DNA from: Tubiluchus corallicola
Lineage: Eukaryota > Priapulida > Priapulimorpha > Priapulimorphida > Tubiluchidae
NCBI GenBank assembly: GCA_030141605.1
Contig: JAQGDQ010000359.1
Location: 1 to 62,000, forward strand
Reading direction: 5' to 3'
Length of the DNA: 62,000 nucleotides
Positions within the stretch are counted from its first letter, which is position 1, and every line of letters starts with the position of its first letter. The translations under genes and the position numbers were made by a program. A model generated the notes under the pieces. That model did no database searches. It was not told where the DNA came from and was given only the letters and a program-made list of their open reading frames with translations. This document shows positions 26,397-37,435 of the stretch, in pieces.

Positions 26397-26839
26397 TTTA
26401 TCACAACTTCAGCAGTCGTTTGACATGGCAAAACAGCCAAGGACTATTTTTAAAAATCACCGTCAGGTTACACTACCATCGACGCACACGTCAGTTTCTC
26501 TTGTATACTGCGACGAAATGTAGAACCGTCGAAATTTTCGAGTTGCCAACTACTGAAACGGGTAAAAATTGTTAAAAATACTTAATTAGGAGTTTTATCA
26601 AACCATTTTAGTTTGTTTAAATAACATTTATTTTCCAACAGTAGACTTTTAAGTCATAGTTACTTTACTTCATCAAGACAGTGATGAAAGCTTTACACAT
26701 TTATCTGTTCCTTATCATGTATTCACATAACATAAGCTTGCATCACATCAATGCACGATTGCACATGTAATGCAGGTATTAGTAATTTCCTAAATTTCAT
26801 TTTGCCTAAATCTGCTCTATCTTTGTATAAGTTATTGAA
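26397..26839. other. Upstream region of TAPT1
   Basis: This holds the presumptive promoter and 5' UTR of TAPT1, read leftward. I see no clear promoter motif and no coding sequence. Confidence 0.4.
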
Positions 26840-26893
26840 GTGTATTTACAAATTGAATAGACAGAGCAGCAGTGGGTAGTTATTGAAGTTGTT

Positions 26894-27212
26894 GGTCACC
26901 AAGTAAACCACTTGGCACTAGCCGAAGTAGGACAATTGGTGTACGTGGGCTAGCCCATGTAGGACGCGTCGTACATGGGGTGCCCAAGTAGGACACTAGT
27001 GACAGGTCGCGAATTGAGTCGTTAAGCGTACTGGCACTTTCCGTTGTCCTTGTTTATGTAATAATTTTAATAATAATTAAAAACGTAGATTCACTTTGAA
27101 CAATTTATTATACATCTGAAAAATAAAAGAATTTTATTCTGAGCTAGTGGGCTACACATGCATTTTACCGGAAGTGTCCTACTTCAGCTAGTGGGCTACT
27201 CGGTGCCCTACA
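26894..27212. mobile_element. About 320-bp MITE inserted in the LINE C-terminus
   Basis: Inverted ends are imperfect but clear. An inner 18-bp pair, ACTAGCCGAAGTAGGACA (26917-26934), matches its complement at 27175-27192 with one mismatch. The outer GGTCACCAAGTAAACC at the left resembles the inverted GGGCACCGAGTAGCCC at the right. The flanks are GAAGTTGTT (26885-26893) and GAAGTGTT (27213-27220), a near 8-bp direct repeat. On the minus strand the LINE protein text runs in one frame up to one flank and on from the other, which supports these borders. No coding capacity; hAT-like by duplication size. Confidence 0.7.
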
Positions 27213-27549
27213 GAAGTGTTAAGTCTACTTTTGAAAGCATGCACAGACTCAGCTTTCATAACATGGCTTGGTAGACGGTTCTGTAGATGTGTAACTCTTT
27301 AGAAAAGACGTATTTTCTCATATCCAAGCAAGCCTGCTGCTTATAATTTTTAAAACAACGTCCTTTCATCACGGACTCCACTCATAACATAAACTTGGCT
27401 TATTAACGCCGCTTGTAACATAAACGTGGCTTTTTAACTTCATAAAAGTCGTGAACATACTTAAATGTATCAATCAAATCTCCTCGCAGAATTCAAATGG
27501 TGGAACAGAGAGGCATTGTAAACATTCAGGGTAAGAGAGGTTTTTTCAA

Positions 27550-28004
27550 CTTTAGTTGAAGCTGTGTTTTTGTACAATGCTGAACTATGGATAATAAAAG
27601 TTAAACAGCAGAAGGAAACTGACATTTTTAAAAGACGTCTCTTCGAGAATTACTAAAAATTAAATAGCCTGTCAGAATATCCCAATGATGATCTGTATAA
27701 TGTAGTCAAGAACAATCCTTCGAATAAACCAATATAAGTAAGAAGATTGCATTGGATTGGGCATGCACTAAGATTACCTCAAGAGTCTCCTCTTCATATA
27801 TTATTACGTAAAGCTCTTGAAATGACAAAAAAGCCTAGAAGGGGTCAACTACTGACATATATAGATATACTGCAAAAAGACTAGAAAATACAACTCTAGA
27901 TTTGAGGTATGATGACGGGCAGTGGGCAGTGACTGTGGACAGGAATGCATGGGATCAACAGATTGACATGCCATTTTTAGAACATAGCAGCACCTAGATG
28001 ACGA
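27550..28004 (+). mobile_element. Plus-strand LINE fragment nested in the minus-strand LINE
   Basis: The plus strand reads LYNAELWIIKVKQQKETDIF, a gap with stops, then RRLHWIGHALRLPQESPLH and KKPRRGQL. This is the familiar C-terminal text of a different non-LTR reverse transcriptase (the RRxRWxGHxxRM ... GRP type). It occupies the gap in the minus-strand LINE. The ends are approximate and no clear target duplication or A-tail is visible. Confidence 0.65.
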
Positions 28005-28836
28005 TATCCTTAAAACTAGGTGTCAGTTTGGTTGCTCTTCTGTGTGCAGCTTCAATTTGCTTTCTTAAGCCTATGTGGCACCGAAACAAGTGCTGTGGCC
28101 AGATTACACAATAGAGCAAATAAGTCCCTGGAACAATTCCAGTGTAGTATCTTTGTTAAGGTAAACATAAGAATGACTCACAACCGCCAATGCGCTACTA
28201 GCTTTTGAAACAATTTGACCAATGTGATGTTTAAGGGAAAGGTTGTTATCAATTAATATGACAAGATTGCTAACGCAATGAACTTCATGCAAGATGTTGT
28301 CCCATATGTTAGGGTTTTCTTTAATCAGATGATAAGTTCCATCCGAGTTTTTTGCTCTAGCACCAATAGTGAACACTTAGCAGGATAAAACTGAAATTGC
28401 CAGTCTGTGGTCTAACAGTGATGGCTATCTAACTCATTTTTTTAATTTTCTTTTTTATAAGATGTTTCTATTTATAAGCAGCCTAGAACCTTCATTGCAG
28501 AGCTCGCAGTTAGTAGTTGCACAGGCCTATGTTGGATTTTGAGCAAACAAGTCAACATTTTACATTTAGGTGATTTGTTAGCATCTGTTCTTACATATTT
28601 TCATTCTAGTATCAGTAACTTGTGTCTGTCTTTTTGTGCCTTGTCATACATAATATGAACTGAACTGTCACTTCTTTTTACAGATGTATCTTGTATCCAT
28701 ATAATGAAAATATGAATGGGCCTAATACCGGCATATGTGTTGGTCTTATGCACAATGCACAGAACTTTAACATTTTTATTGTAGGTGACACTGTGAATGA
28801 ACTAACAATAACAAAAAGGGATTATTAGTATCAGCA

Positions 28837-31832
28837 ATGGCATATCTTTCAAATGGTATGTAAGTTATAAAAATGGTCATTGGCTCACTACCCATTGTTT
28901 TCCTGTTAGTTTTTTCTGATTAGCTATTGGTTTGTATTTTTGAATGACAAAACGTCAAAGAAGATTTAATTTATTTGATTATGTGTACTGTAGGTCAAGA
29001 ACGGAACATAAGTTTCTCTCAAGTGCCAGTAACTTCTAAATCTATAGCTTACCATTTGTTTTGTAAAAGACTGATTTCTGTGGTCAAAATAGATCACAGA
29101 AAAAGATGGTGAAGTTTATTAGCAAAAAGTACTAAAAAGACTAATTGTTACTTGTAGAATTCTGAATGTAGCAAGCATCATATAAATTTCAGATTCTTAA
29201 AATGGGTAACTGTGGTTTCTTTATTTATTTTCTACTGAAATGATGTTTTTTTATTTTTTTATTTATTTTTTGCTTAAACTTGACTCAAAACTCTTTTATT
29301 AATCATGTTCTTTTCTACTACTATGAGCCTGTTTGGGAACACTTTGACAACTCTGAAAGGTAGTAGCTGTTTGTATATTTATAGAGTAGCATGCACACTT
29401 ACTTTACCCAACAACACAATTACTCGGGTTACCCTAATCTAAAATATCTAGTAGTGAGGGGCTAATTTTGATTGTTCACTTGATAAGCAATTGTAGTAAT
29501 TTTGTTTTCGGTTTGTGCAATTGTATATAATATATGTGTCTATGTAATTGTAATGGTATTTTTGTCTAATAAATAAAAAAATAATTGTCTAGCGTTCTAA
29601 CTTCTTTTTAGGGATTGTACATTATTACTTATTTTTGGCATTTTGCACTAATTCAATTTATTTATTTGCAATTGTTGCCCATCACCTGAGTATGCCATTC
29701 ATCAAAATGTAAACTTTTAAGACTGTGTTTTCTAGGCAACGTGCTGGATAGTCGACATTCTTCATGGAGCTTATCTTTACTGCCACAGTTCTTCTGGGGA
29801 ATCATCAACTTTATAGTGCTTTTGTGAGTTTTCATTTATTCATTCATATATCAAGAACGTAAAATTTTTTGATTAGCAAAACAGTAGTTTTCTGAACTCT
29901 TGTTTTTCAACCATTTTCTCTGGATGTTACTAGAATCCTAATCGTCTTTTTTTTGCTTAAGATAATTTGAATGAATTTCCTAATTTAGTTTTGTTAGATG
30001 GGGATGCTATATTTGTAGTGCTACAATCTTTTACACAATATCTTTATAAATAGGCATTGTTACAGATTTGTCTGTCATACTGCTGAGTATTGAATCATGG
30101 TTGCCTGCAAAGCACCAAATTGTACAAACAGTTGTAATGCAACGCTTTCTCGCCTTTTTCACCAGCAACTTCTTATTCAAAAATTAGCAAATACTTTGGT
30201 CTGCTAGAATGCAGTATTTAACTTTACAGTTTTTAGAAAATTTGGGCACTGTGTAAAGAGGCCTCTGTCTCGATGGCTTTTCTCTTCTGCTGCCCATCCA
30301 AGTTTTCTGTTCACACTAACATTCTGTGCCTCAATGCTATAAATTTAAATGATAACGTTTCGGTTTGTATGTAAAAATAACAAAGTTTTATTGATTAATA
30401 TTTTGGGTTTTTAATCTTTTTTTCCCAACTTGGTTAGTTTTAGCTCTAAGAAATTCTGAATAGTTATTCATATATTTACTTATGTGAATTTACAAATAAT
30501 CTAGGATTTGTTTTTATTTTTTCAGCTTTCAAACAATGATACAGGTAGGCCTATTTGTTCTCAAATTCTTTTTTCATTACAGTAACAATACTTTCCTGTA
30601 GAAACTTTTCTTTTTCTGTTCTATTGTGTTCTGTATTTTAGTTACATACTAAACTGTTCGAGCATGTTCTACCCAGCCTGTCCGGTCCGGTTTTGAACTA
30701 TACCATTTTCTACTTTGACATTCTGGTTCAATATTTCTTCTCCGCTTTATTATTATTTTGCTTATGCGTGTGAAACAGTGTTGAAAATTTTCATGCACAG
30801 GAAAATATTTGGACATTTCTTAGCCAATTCTCAGCAAATCTATATAAGTGCATTTCCAAATGGATTTATGATCAGTATGGGAACCATAACGGGCCTGCAG
30901 GTTGAAGGCATTTAATCTTGTCCCCACTGCTTACTGGATGTTAAAAAAATTCTTTTTTCTTATTACAGATACAGTAGCTGTCAATTTTTGTTCAAATGTA
31001 TCAAATTTGAATTTAAGTATAGTACTGCCACACATTTATAAATTTAATCATTATATTTTTGAAATTGTTATGCAGCCTGATCTTACCAAAAATGGAAGAA
31101 GTTGCCAATCTGATTATCGACCAGATGGTGGAGGTGGTGGACCAAGGAGACGAATGGGAGGATTTCGCGGTGGGGGAGGTAAATGGTTGTTATTAATAAT
31201 TATTTCTCAAAGAAAGGTGGATGCTAATTTTATAGGCCATCCGGTACTAAGTCACCAAAGCCTTGGAAGTGAAATAGTTTGCCGTTCTTCTGTTATACTG
31301 TACACATAACATACAATTTCTACACTGACTATTTTTATACTGACTCTGATAACACAAAATAGGCGTTTATCGTTCGTAGTCAGTAGAACAGTAAAATTTA
31401 TGTTATATTCTGAAATTTTCTTTCTCACCATCCTCCTGGTAGATTTTCATCTGTCAGCCGAAATGTTCGCCATGAGTTGCTTGAGCAAAAAATACTTCAG
31501 TGACTTGCTAGGTCTATCCTGAAGGATTTAGTCCACAGCTCCTTATTTGAATATTCGGAGCACCCTGGCTCGTGAGCCAGGGGTCCCCCATCCGCCACCC
31601 GGGGGATGCGCCCGGTAGGGGTTTACTCCCCCCCGAGTTATTATATTATTATATTCTGAAATGTGCTTTATAAATGCGAAACAATTTGTGCGAGTAATGA
31701 AACAAACAAGCAAGAGAAGATGATGTGATTGCCATAAAAAGTGTCAATAACAAAAGGTTGAACTCTTTAAATTTGTTTGTTTCAGGAGCACCTGGGCCAC
31801 CGCCTATGGCAGGTGGAGGATGAGGGCGGTAA
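28837..31832 (+). CDS. SELENOK: Selenoprotein K, five coding exons, in-frame UGA read as selenocysteine
   Basis: Selenoprotein K is a small single-pass ER membrane protein. It works in ER-associated degradation (Derlin/p97 complexes) and as cofactor of the palmitoyl transferase DHHC6. Coding exons 28837-28855, 29736-29823, 30526-30544, 31076-31178 and 31786-31832 join with matching phases to 91 codons plus TAA. The protein has the family start (SNGNVLDSR), a hydrophobic helix near residues 24-40 (FFWGIINFIVLFF), and a Gly/Arg/Pro-rich cytosolic tail with RRRMGGFRGGGG and GPPPMAGGG. It ends Sec-Gly-Arg, with UGA at 31821-31823 exactly where vertebrate SELENOK has Sec. Length fits the family (about 90-95 aa). 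A gene caller reading UGA as stop would lose the last three residues. A downstream SECIS candidate supports recoding. Confidence 0.96.
31555..31645. repeat. GC-rich hairpin block in the last SELENOK intron, possible LINE 5' UTR fragment
   Basis: In otherwise AT-rich intron, this block holds a perfect 9-bp inverted pair (CCCTGGCTC / GAGCCAGGG) and further C/G-run pairs (CCGGG / CCCGG). The minus-strand reading (GCATCCCCCGGGTGGCGGAT) recalls the GC-rich 5' leaders of some non-LTR elements; this is a loose resemblance. Confidence 0.4.
31821..31823 (+). other. SELENOK: Selenocysteine-coding UGA codon of SELENOK
   Basis: TGA follows codons for Met-Ala-Gly-Gly-Gly and is followed by Gly-Arg-TAA, the invariant C-terminus of the SELENOK family. 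Confidence 0.95.
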
Positions 31833-32049
31833 ATCCCAGGTATTAATTTACCTGGCCGTCTTGCACTTTCATCACGACCTCTATTCTCTATGCAGCTAAT
31901 ATTTATGTTAAAATTATTACATTATCACTAAAGTAGTACAGTGGTTAGATTTCTCTGGTTGATCCCTTTAATACAATATTTGCATGCAGATGAGTCTGTT
32001 GTGATGAGTGTGTGTTTATTTTGCTTCATGTTTTGCCAGTGGCATTGTA

Positions 32050-32122
32050 CAAAGTGCTATGTATGAAGCTGTAGTTGTAAAACCTGAAAGGGACCATCTA
32101 TGGCAGATTTTGGCAATATTTG
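32050..32122 (+). ncRNA. SECIS element candidate (form II) in the SELENOK 3' UTR
   Basis: The SECIS hairpin recruits SBP2 and the Sec elongation factor so that UGA is decoded. Here ATGA (32063-32066) faces AGAT (32105-32108), giving the U-U, G-A, A-G, N-N quartet. Above it GCTGTAG (32068-32074) pairs fully with CTATGGC (32098-32104, two GU pairs). Twelve bases after ATGA comes an AAAA run (32079-32082), the apical adenosines. CCT/AGG around GAA forms the extra mini-helix of form II. Below, TGCTA pairs with TGGCA and CAAA (32050-32053) with TTTG (32119-32122). It lies about 230 nt after the UGA. Found by eye; not folded by program. Confidence 0.85.
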
Positions 32123-32347
32123 AGGCCTTTGCATTGAATACTGTAATCTTTTGTGCATGTGCAATAAATCAAAATATTATAACTGAAGATATTTATATGT
32201 ATATATGTAATGCTTTTCGAAGTGAACTTTCATGTTACATTGTACTTTAGATTCAACTATGAATAGTTTAGCTTGGTATTTTTTAGTCCATGCATTTGTT
32301 TCTGGATCATTTTTTTGTGGAGTGAGTTTTGCATATTCATTCTAAGC

Positions 32348-32353
32348 AATAAA
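32348..32353 (+). terminator. Polyadenylation signal AATAAA, probably of SELENOK
   Basis: The first clear AATAAA after the SECIS, about 515 nt past the stop codon. Confidence 0.6.
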
Positions 32354-35300
32354 ATTACTACTTTACACAATGCTTTGTGTGTGTTTTGAAACAGTTCAAG
32401 ACTAGCAATGTTTTTTAATCATCGTCACTCACTTGTATTATTGTTACTTGCAAGCTATATGATTGCATTGTTTCCATTTTTGACGACTGACAAATACTGA
32501 CTAGTGCACACTGACAACTACTGTTAGTCATGATTCTATAGTGTAACTAAAGTATTTACCACATTTTGGAGAGAACAGTTTTCTTATTTAGACAGTTGCT
32601 GTCTCTTTTTCTTTGGTACATAAAAAATTATATGCATACGTAATGTAGCAATTCTTTTATATACACAATAATCGGCATTCCTCACATCATCTAAGACCAA
32701 AGAATTACTATGGTTAAACAAACTATTGGTTATTTGGAATTCAGTTTTAAAGTTTTTCGAATTATTAATAAAGTGCATTCTCACAAAGATCATGCACATT
32801 ACTTCAATTTATTCTGTAGTAAAAACACTAATAATTTAATTGTTTAAAAATTAAGCACAGAAATCACAGCTAAACTATCCTGATTGCACGATGTTTCAAA
32901 TGTTTTCATAATAAAATCGTATATTTTTTATTGTTGCAGTGGTGAAGAATTTTATTCGAATTCATAATCTTAATCTCGAATCGATTTCGTATTAAAAAAC
33001 TCGTTCGAGTTCCATTCGAACGTTCAGTGCCAATAACGCAACACATGTGCAGGGGCCAGCTGAGCTGCAGCACCTATAATCATATATCTGTGATGACAAC
33101 AGACATGTTGGTTACCGTGGATACGCTCGATCCTCCTCACCACCAATGGCGAGCAAACAGACATCAATAAAAAGTGTCTGTTTGCGAGATCAACTTGTTT
33201 TACAAATCACGCCAAATACCTTTTACGTCAATTTGCCTTTACTGTTTACTCGTCTTTATTTATATTTTTAGTTTCAACAGCTCGTTAACATACATCCTGG
33301 TCAGTAGTAATTTATTTATGTTCCATTCACTTGTATCTTGTGCAGATAGGCCCAACTTGTTGTTATACACAGCTTTACATTCGAAAAGATGCTCAGTAGT
33401 ATCCTCTACTACCTGGCATAAAGAACTTTTAAGATCCCCTTCATACAGATTTTTGAAATTTGCTTTAACATCTATCATATTAAGTCCAATTGACATCATA
33501 TCTTTCATTTCGTCTAACCTACATTTTTGGACATACATTTGTCTTGGGAAAGTTCTGTTTTTTAAAAATCTTAATTTTGTCATAGTTTCTATTTTAGTTT
33601 TAAGCTCTCTTTCTATAAATAAATGAATTTCATTCTTTACATACTTTTTCCATCTAGGTTTGGTTATTACATTTATATCCACTGTATTTATATCAACATA
33701 TTTATTCATGATGTGTTTGATTTCTGAATACCAACATTTATTAAAGTTATTATATATTTGCACTTTTAGAACTTGTTTTGCCATTCTTTCATTATTTGAT
33801 TTCATTAACAGATGATAATACATTAATTTTTTACAGTCCACCCTACAAGTCAATGGCCAGGTTTTTGTTTCACTTAACATGCCCCAATATGGCTACTATG
33901 CTTTTGACATAAAAATTCTTTTTGTATGCTTTCTAATTTATCTATTTCTGATTTGGTGAGATTGGCCCAAGTCTCAGCATTATTGATTATTGATGGTATT
34001 ACTGTGTTTTCGTACAGCATTAGCCGAACAGCTGTAACAGTAGTTCCAACTTTAGATTCATTATCAATGTTCATTATTTCTAAAATCATAAATTTCATTT
34101 TATCTTTTCTTTTTTTCCAACGTAAGCTGATAATTATTTTTGCTATTAAACCAATCTCCCAAGTACTTGTATTCATGAGTTCGTTTAACTTGGCCATTTT
34201 TTACATTCAGTATTAGTTCTTTATTGTTTCTCTTTTTTGTCATATTAGTTGCCATGTATTTTGTTTTTTTTTAAGTTGAAGATCATCATTTTTTGAGTTT
34301 CTATCTCCCTAAAATTCTCTGCTGCTTTAATCACTGTTTTTGCAATCCCTACTGAACACGTCATCCACGTATAACAGGGTGCCATTCTTAAATCAGCGCT
34401 AAACATTGTCACTGGATGATACTGTATATCTATCATATCGTTCATAGTTATCCCACATCGTGTTGGTCCTCTTAGTTGCCTAACACGTTTGGTGAAAGTT
34501 TGTTACACCTAAGAATCCCCATGTTGCTAACTGCTGAGAGAGCGCGTGTGAATGAAATTACGAAACTGCAAAAAGAAAAGGTTTAAATCGGTGAAGAAAA
34601 GTTTTTAATCGTACAAACGGTTTTATTATTATTTTTCATTCATGTGCACTTTTATAACTCAAACGTCATTTTTAACAATTCTTTGTTAAATCACCCAATA
34701 ACGCAGTAAAACAAGTTGGTTAACTTGAGAGATTACAAAAAGTATGTTTTAAACGTTCTTGCTAGGCATTTCCTGCTAATAATAATACTAATATTTTTTA
34801 CTACACTATCATTGATATATTTCCACTAGCACCGCTGTTCAATTATTACTTACAAATCGACGTTTACACAATTTCTAAAGTTTCTATCCACGCAGGCTAG
34901 TGCTCTCCCAAGTTAATTATGTTTTGGTACCAAATATAATTTAACTTAGGTTTACTCAAAAAATATGCTCGATCTGTCGAAGAACTGAGATAATACCTAG
35001 AAAGTTCTACCCAGTACCCATTCTCTGGATAATTTGATGCCAGACTGGATAAGGCTAACATATAGCTGCCATATTGAGGTGGCATAAAACTGTAAAACAC
35101 AAGTTCAGAACATTTGCTGTGTCTTATTAAAGTGATTTCTTTCAAAACACTTTAAGCGATGTGCTTCACAAACTCATAAAGACAATTTTTTTATTTTAAA
35201 AATTCCTTCTTTCACTCTGTGATCGCAATCAAGCGCTACCCCACTAATTTTCCATCATTACCATACTCTTGGCACTCCAATTTCCAGACTTTTTTCATAC

Positions 35301-36185
35301 ATAACAGATAATCGTAGCTGGCTGGCCAATATTCATTTATTCTCAAGAAAATAATGTGATAACTAAATGTTAAAATCATTCAAAAACATGACACAAAATT
35401 TAAAAGCATGGAAGACAAAGTATTTTTATTAATTCAAGCTAACTAGCATAAAATAACTGAAAATTATTAAACACGTGACGATGGTTCTTCTTTATCTTTT
35501 GATCTTAATCACTCTATGTTGCTTTTTAGTGGCTTTGTGAAGGTATTACACAGAGAGGCAAAGGGTGTAGAAGTACCCCCTACTTCCCTTTCCCCAAACT
35601 TCCAGTTAGAGAGTCTGAGGCTGATTTTTCCTACACTTAAGCCATTTTAGAGAATCTAAATTAGGCTGCATTGGCTGTAAAAAAACTGCTCAAATTTACT
35701 GTATAACAGGCCTGTTTTTTAATAAATGTCTTTAGATAACAGAATACAATATTCTGTCATCTCTATCATGGTGCAGTCATGTGCTTACAATGCAATATGT
35801 GCCTCAAAATCTAAACCAAAGAGTTATAGTTTAAGTGTGCAAAAACAAAGCCCTGTCTACACAATAGGTGACCTATAATAGATGGTCAGTGAATTAATTA
35901 AGTGAAAATTAGTTCAAACTTTGGAGTTTGGACTTTGGAGTGCATGCAACTGCTTTTATCAGCTAGGATAAGTACTGATATATTTTTTATTCACAGATGA
36001 GTGACAGATCCTAAATTTTTTCTCGCCTTTACGACATGTTACAAATTCATCTGTAGTCAGACAAGCTGACAAAGTGAAATTACATACCTAGTAAAAATAT
36101 AGGTGTTAAGATAAAATACTCAAAGCAAGCTTTAGAAACGTAGGAAACTATTGGTAGCTAAACTGTTTTAACTCTTTATTTCTAG
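32354..36185. other. Intergenic stretch between SELENOK and PPIH with LINE debris
   Basis: Apart from the LINE remnant at about 33240-34520, I see no coding exon. The last bases (about 36170-36185) are a pyrimidine tract with AG, so part of this stretch is probably a 5' UTR intron of PPIH. Confidence 0.5.
33240..34520 (-). mobile_element. LINE reverse transcriptase C-terminal remnant
   Basis: Three open pieces on the minus strand (34445-34245, 34197-33874 and 33880-33260) follow one another with frame changes and together read like the end of a non-LTR reverse transcriptase. Seen are a damaged catalytic region, IAKTVIKAAENF and MMIFNLKK. Then comes a connection domain with RLMLYENTVIPSIINNAETW and SEIDKLESIQKEFL, then LMYYHLLMKSNNERMAKQVL. 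It ends in a Cys/His-bearing stretch, C(x)15HLFEC. The N-terminal two thirds are absent. The family differs from the element at 1-4350. Confidence 0.75.
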
Positions 36186-36740
36186 GGTCATTCAAAGTCA
36201 TCAAGCATGACACAGTATCACACAAATCCAACCAACCCAGTTGTATTCTTTGATGTCATGGTCGGTTCTTCAGAAATTGGTCGTATGAAAATGGAATTGT
36301 ATGCAGATGTGGTGCCCAGAACCGCAGAGAATTTTCGACAATTTTGTACCGGTGAATTCCGCAAGGATGGCGTCCCGATTGGCTACAAGACGAGCATCTT
36401 TCACAGAGTAATAAAAGATTTTATGATACAAGGGGGCGATTTTGTGAATAGCGATGGCACAGGAGTGTTCAGCATATATGGTGGCCATTTTGTGGACGAA
36501 AACTTCAAATTAAAGCACAGTGGGCCTGGACTCCTGTCCATGGCTAACAGTGGAAAAGACACAAATGGCTGTCAGTTTTTCATTACCTGTGCTAAGTGTG
36601 ACTTCTTAGATGGTAAACATGTAGTATTTGGTCGCGTTATTGATGGATTACTCGTGATGCGAAAAATAGAGAATGTTCCAGTGGGGCCGAATAACAAACC
36701 TAAAATTCCTATATCGATATCTCAATGTGGAGAAATGTAA
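36186..36740 (+). CDS. PPIH: Cyclophilin H (U4/U6-60K-associated peptidyl-prolyl isomerase), coding part in one exon
   Basis: PPIH (USA-Cyp) is the cyclophilin of the U4/U6.U5 tri-snRNP; it binds PRPF4 and catalyses proline cis-trans isomerisation. The coding region is 36207-36740, 177 aa, the same length as human. An AG acceptor at 36184-36185 after a pyrimidine tract suggests a spliced 5' UTR. The family blocks are all present: [70 protein letters not shown]. Catalytic and pocket residues Arg67, Phe72, Met73, Gln75, Gln123, Phe125, Leu134 and His138 are kept. The pocket Trp of human PPIH is Phe133 here, and the usual RGPF is GGHF (residues 92-95). The human gene has many introns; this coding region has none. 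Confidence 0.96.
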   Translation, partial: GHSKSSSMTQYHTNPTNPVVFFDVMVGSSEIGRMKMELYADVVPRTAENFRQFCTGEFRKDGVPIGYKTSIFHRVIKDFMIQGGDFVNSDGTGVFSIYGGHFVDENFKLKHSGPGLLSMANSGKDTNGCQFFITCAKCDFLDGKHVVFGRVIDGLLVMRKIENVPVGPNNKPKIPISISQCGEM

Positions 36741-37304
36741 AAAAAATTGATGATGTGATAGTGGTCTTTAGCAAGGCTCTTATACATTGACTTACTCATC
36801 CACTCACTCGGTCACTGACAAGTCGCCAAGGTTTTTCACTGAAAATCACTGGATTTTAATTCAGAAATTAGATGACATTTTATATTCAATGATGCAATTT
36901 AACCTCATACTCAATAGGGGCGAGCAGTAAACGTGTGTTCTTCATCATTAAAATGTTTGAAACAGCATGCAATTAACGCAATTTAGCTGCAGTTTTTGTG
37001 CACAATTTTTCATAAACTAATAGTGGTTTTACTGCAGAACAAAATCAAGTACTATGCATGATCTTTGTAAGACCACTTTTTACTAGTGGTTTGAAAACTT
37101 GTTTGAATATCTTTCAAACTGAATTCGAATTTGCTTTCTGGGAGAGAATGCTCACCCCCAATATTCAACAACACATCAGTCTTCTTAAAAAGGTACTTTT
37201 TCGTAGTAAAATGGGACCGATTAAATCTTGCTCATTTTCAATAATCCTGAGCCTATAAAAAATAATTTTAAATGTTTCACTTGTCGGACAGATCAGAAAT
37301 CACT

Positions 37305-37435
37305 TAGGGGACACAAGGCTCTTGAATACTTGAGATACTTTTTCGTATCTCAAGATACTTTAAGCACTTTAAGTATACTTTAAGCACTTAAAGTATACTT
37401 TAAGATACTTTTGTACTTGAATATTTGAGATACGT
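37305..37435. repeat. Nested palindromes built on AAGTATACTT / GATACTT words
   Basis: A hairpin GAGATAC(6)GTATCTC is followed by two near copies of a CACTTTAAGTATACTTTAAG unit. One of them contains the perfect 18-bp palindrome CTTAAAGTATACTTTAAG. Further GATACTT and TTGAGATAC words close the block. It looks like the end region of a MITE; no target duplication was found. Confidence 0.6.

Larger units (their letters stand above)
26840..28430 (-). mobile_element. Decayed CR1/L2-like LINE, 3' part, split by two later insertions
   Basis: On the minus strand, 28430 to about 28005 reads reverse transcriptase thumb/connection text (WQFQFYPAKC, then SNLVILIDNNLSLKHHI, KASSALAV, LRKQIEAAHRRATKLTPSFKDI). 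From about 27545 it resumes with YPECL ... PPFEF, RGDLIDTFKYVHDFYEV and LDMRKYVFS, then NRLPSHVMKAESVHAFKSRLN near 27215. It finishes left of 26893 in a stop. The missing piece between the first two parts is filled by a plus-strand LINE fragment, and the C-terminal text is split by a MITE. Several frameshifts and stops show it is old. Confidence 0.7.

Noticed and set aside
30902-31309. 135-codon open frame on the plus strand taken as a gene
   Set aside because: Only the part from 31076 to 31178 is real (SELENOK exon 4); the rest is intron translated through both splice sites.
33174-33626. 150-codon open frame on the plus strand
   Set aside because: It overlaps the better supported LINE remnant on the minus strand and has no recognisable domain; it is the complementary shadow of that frame.
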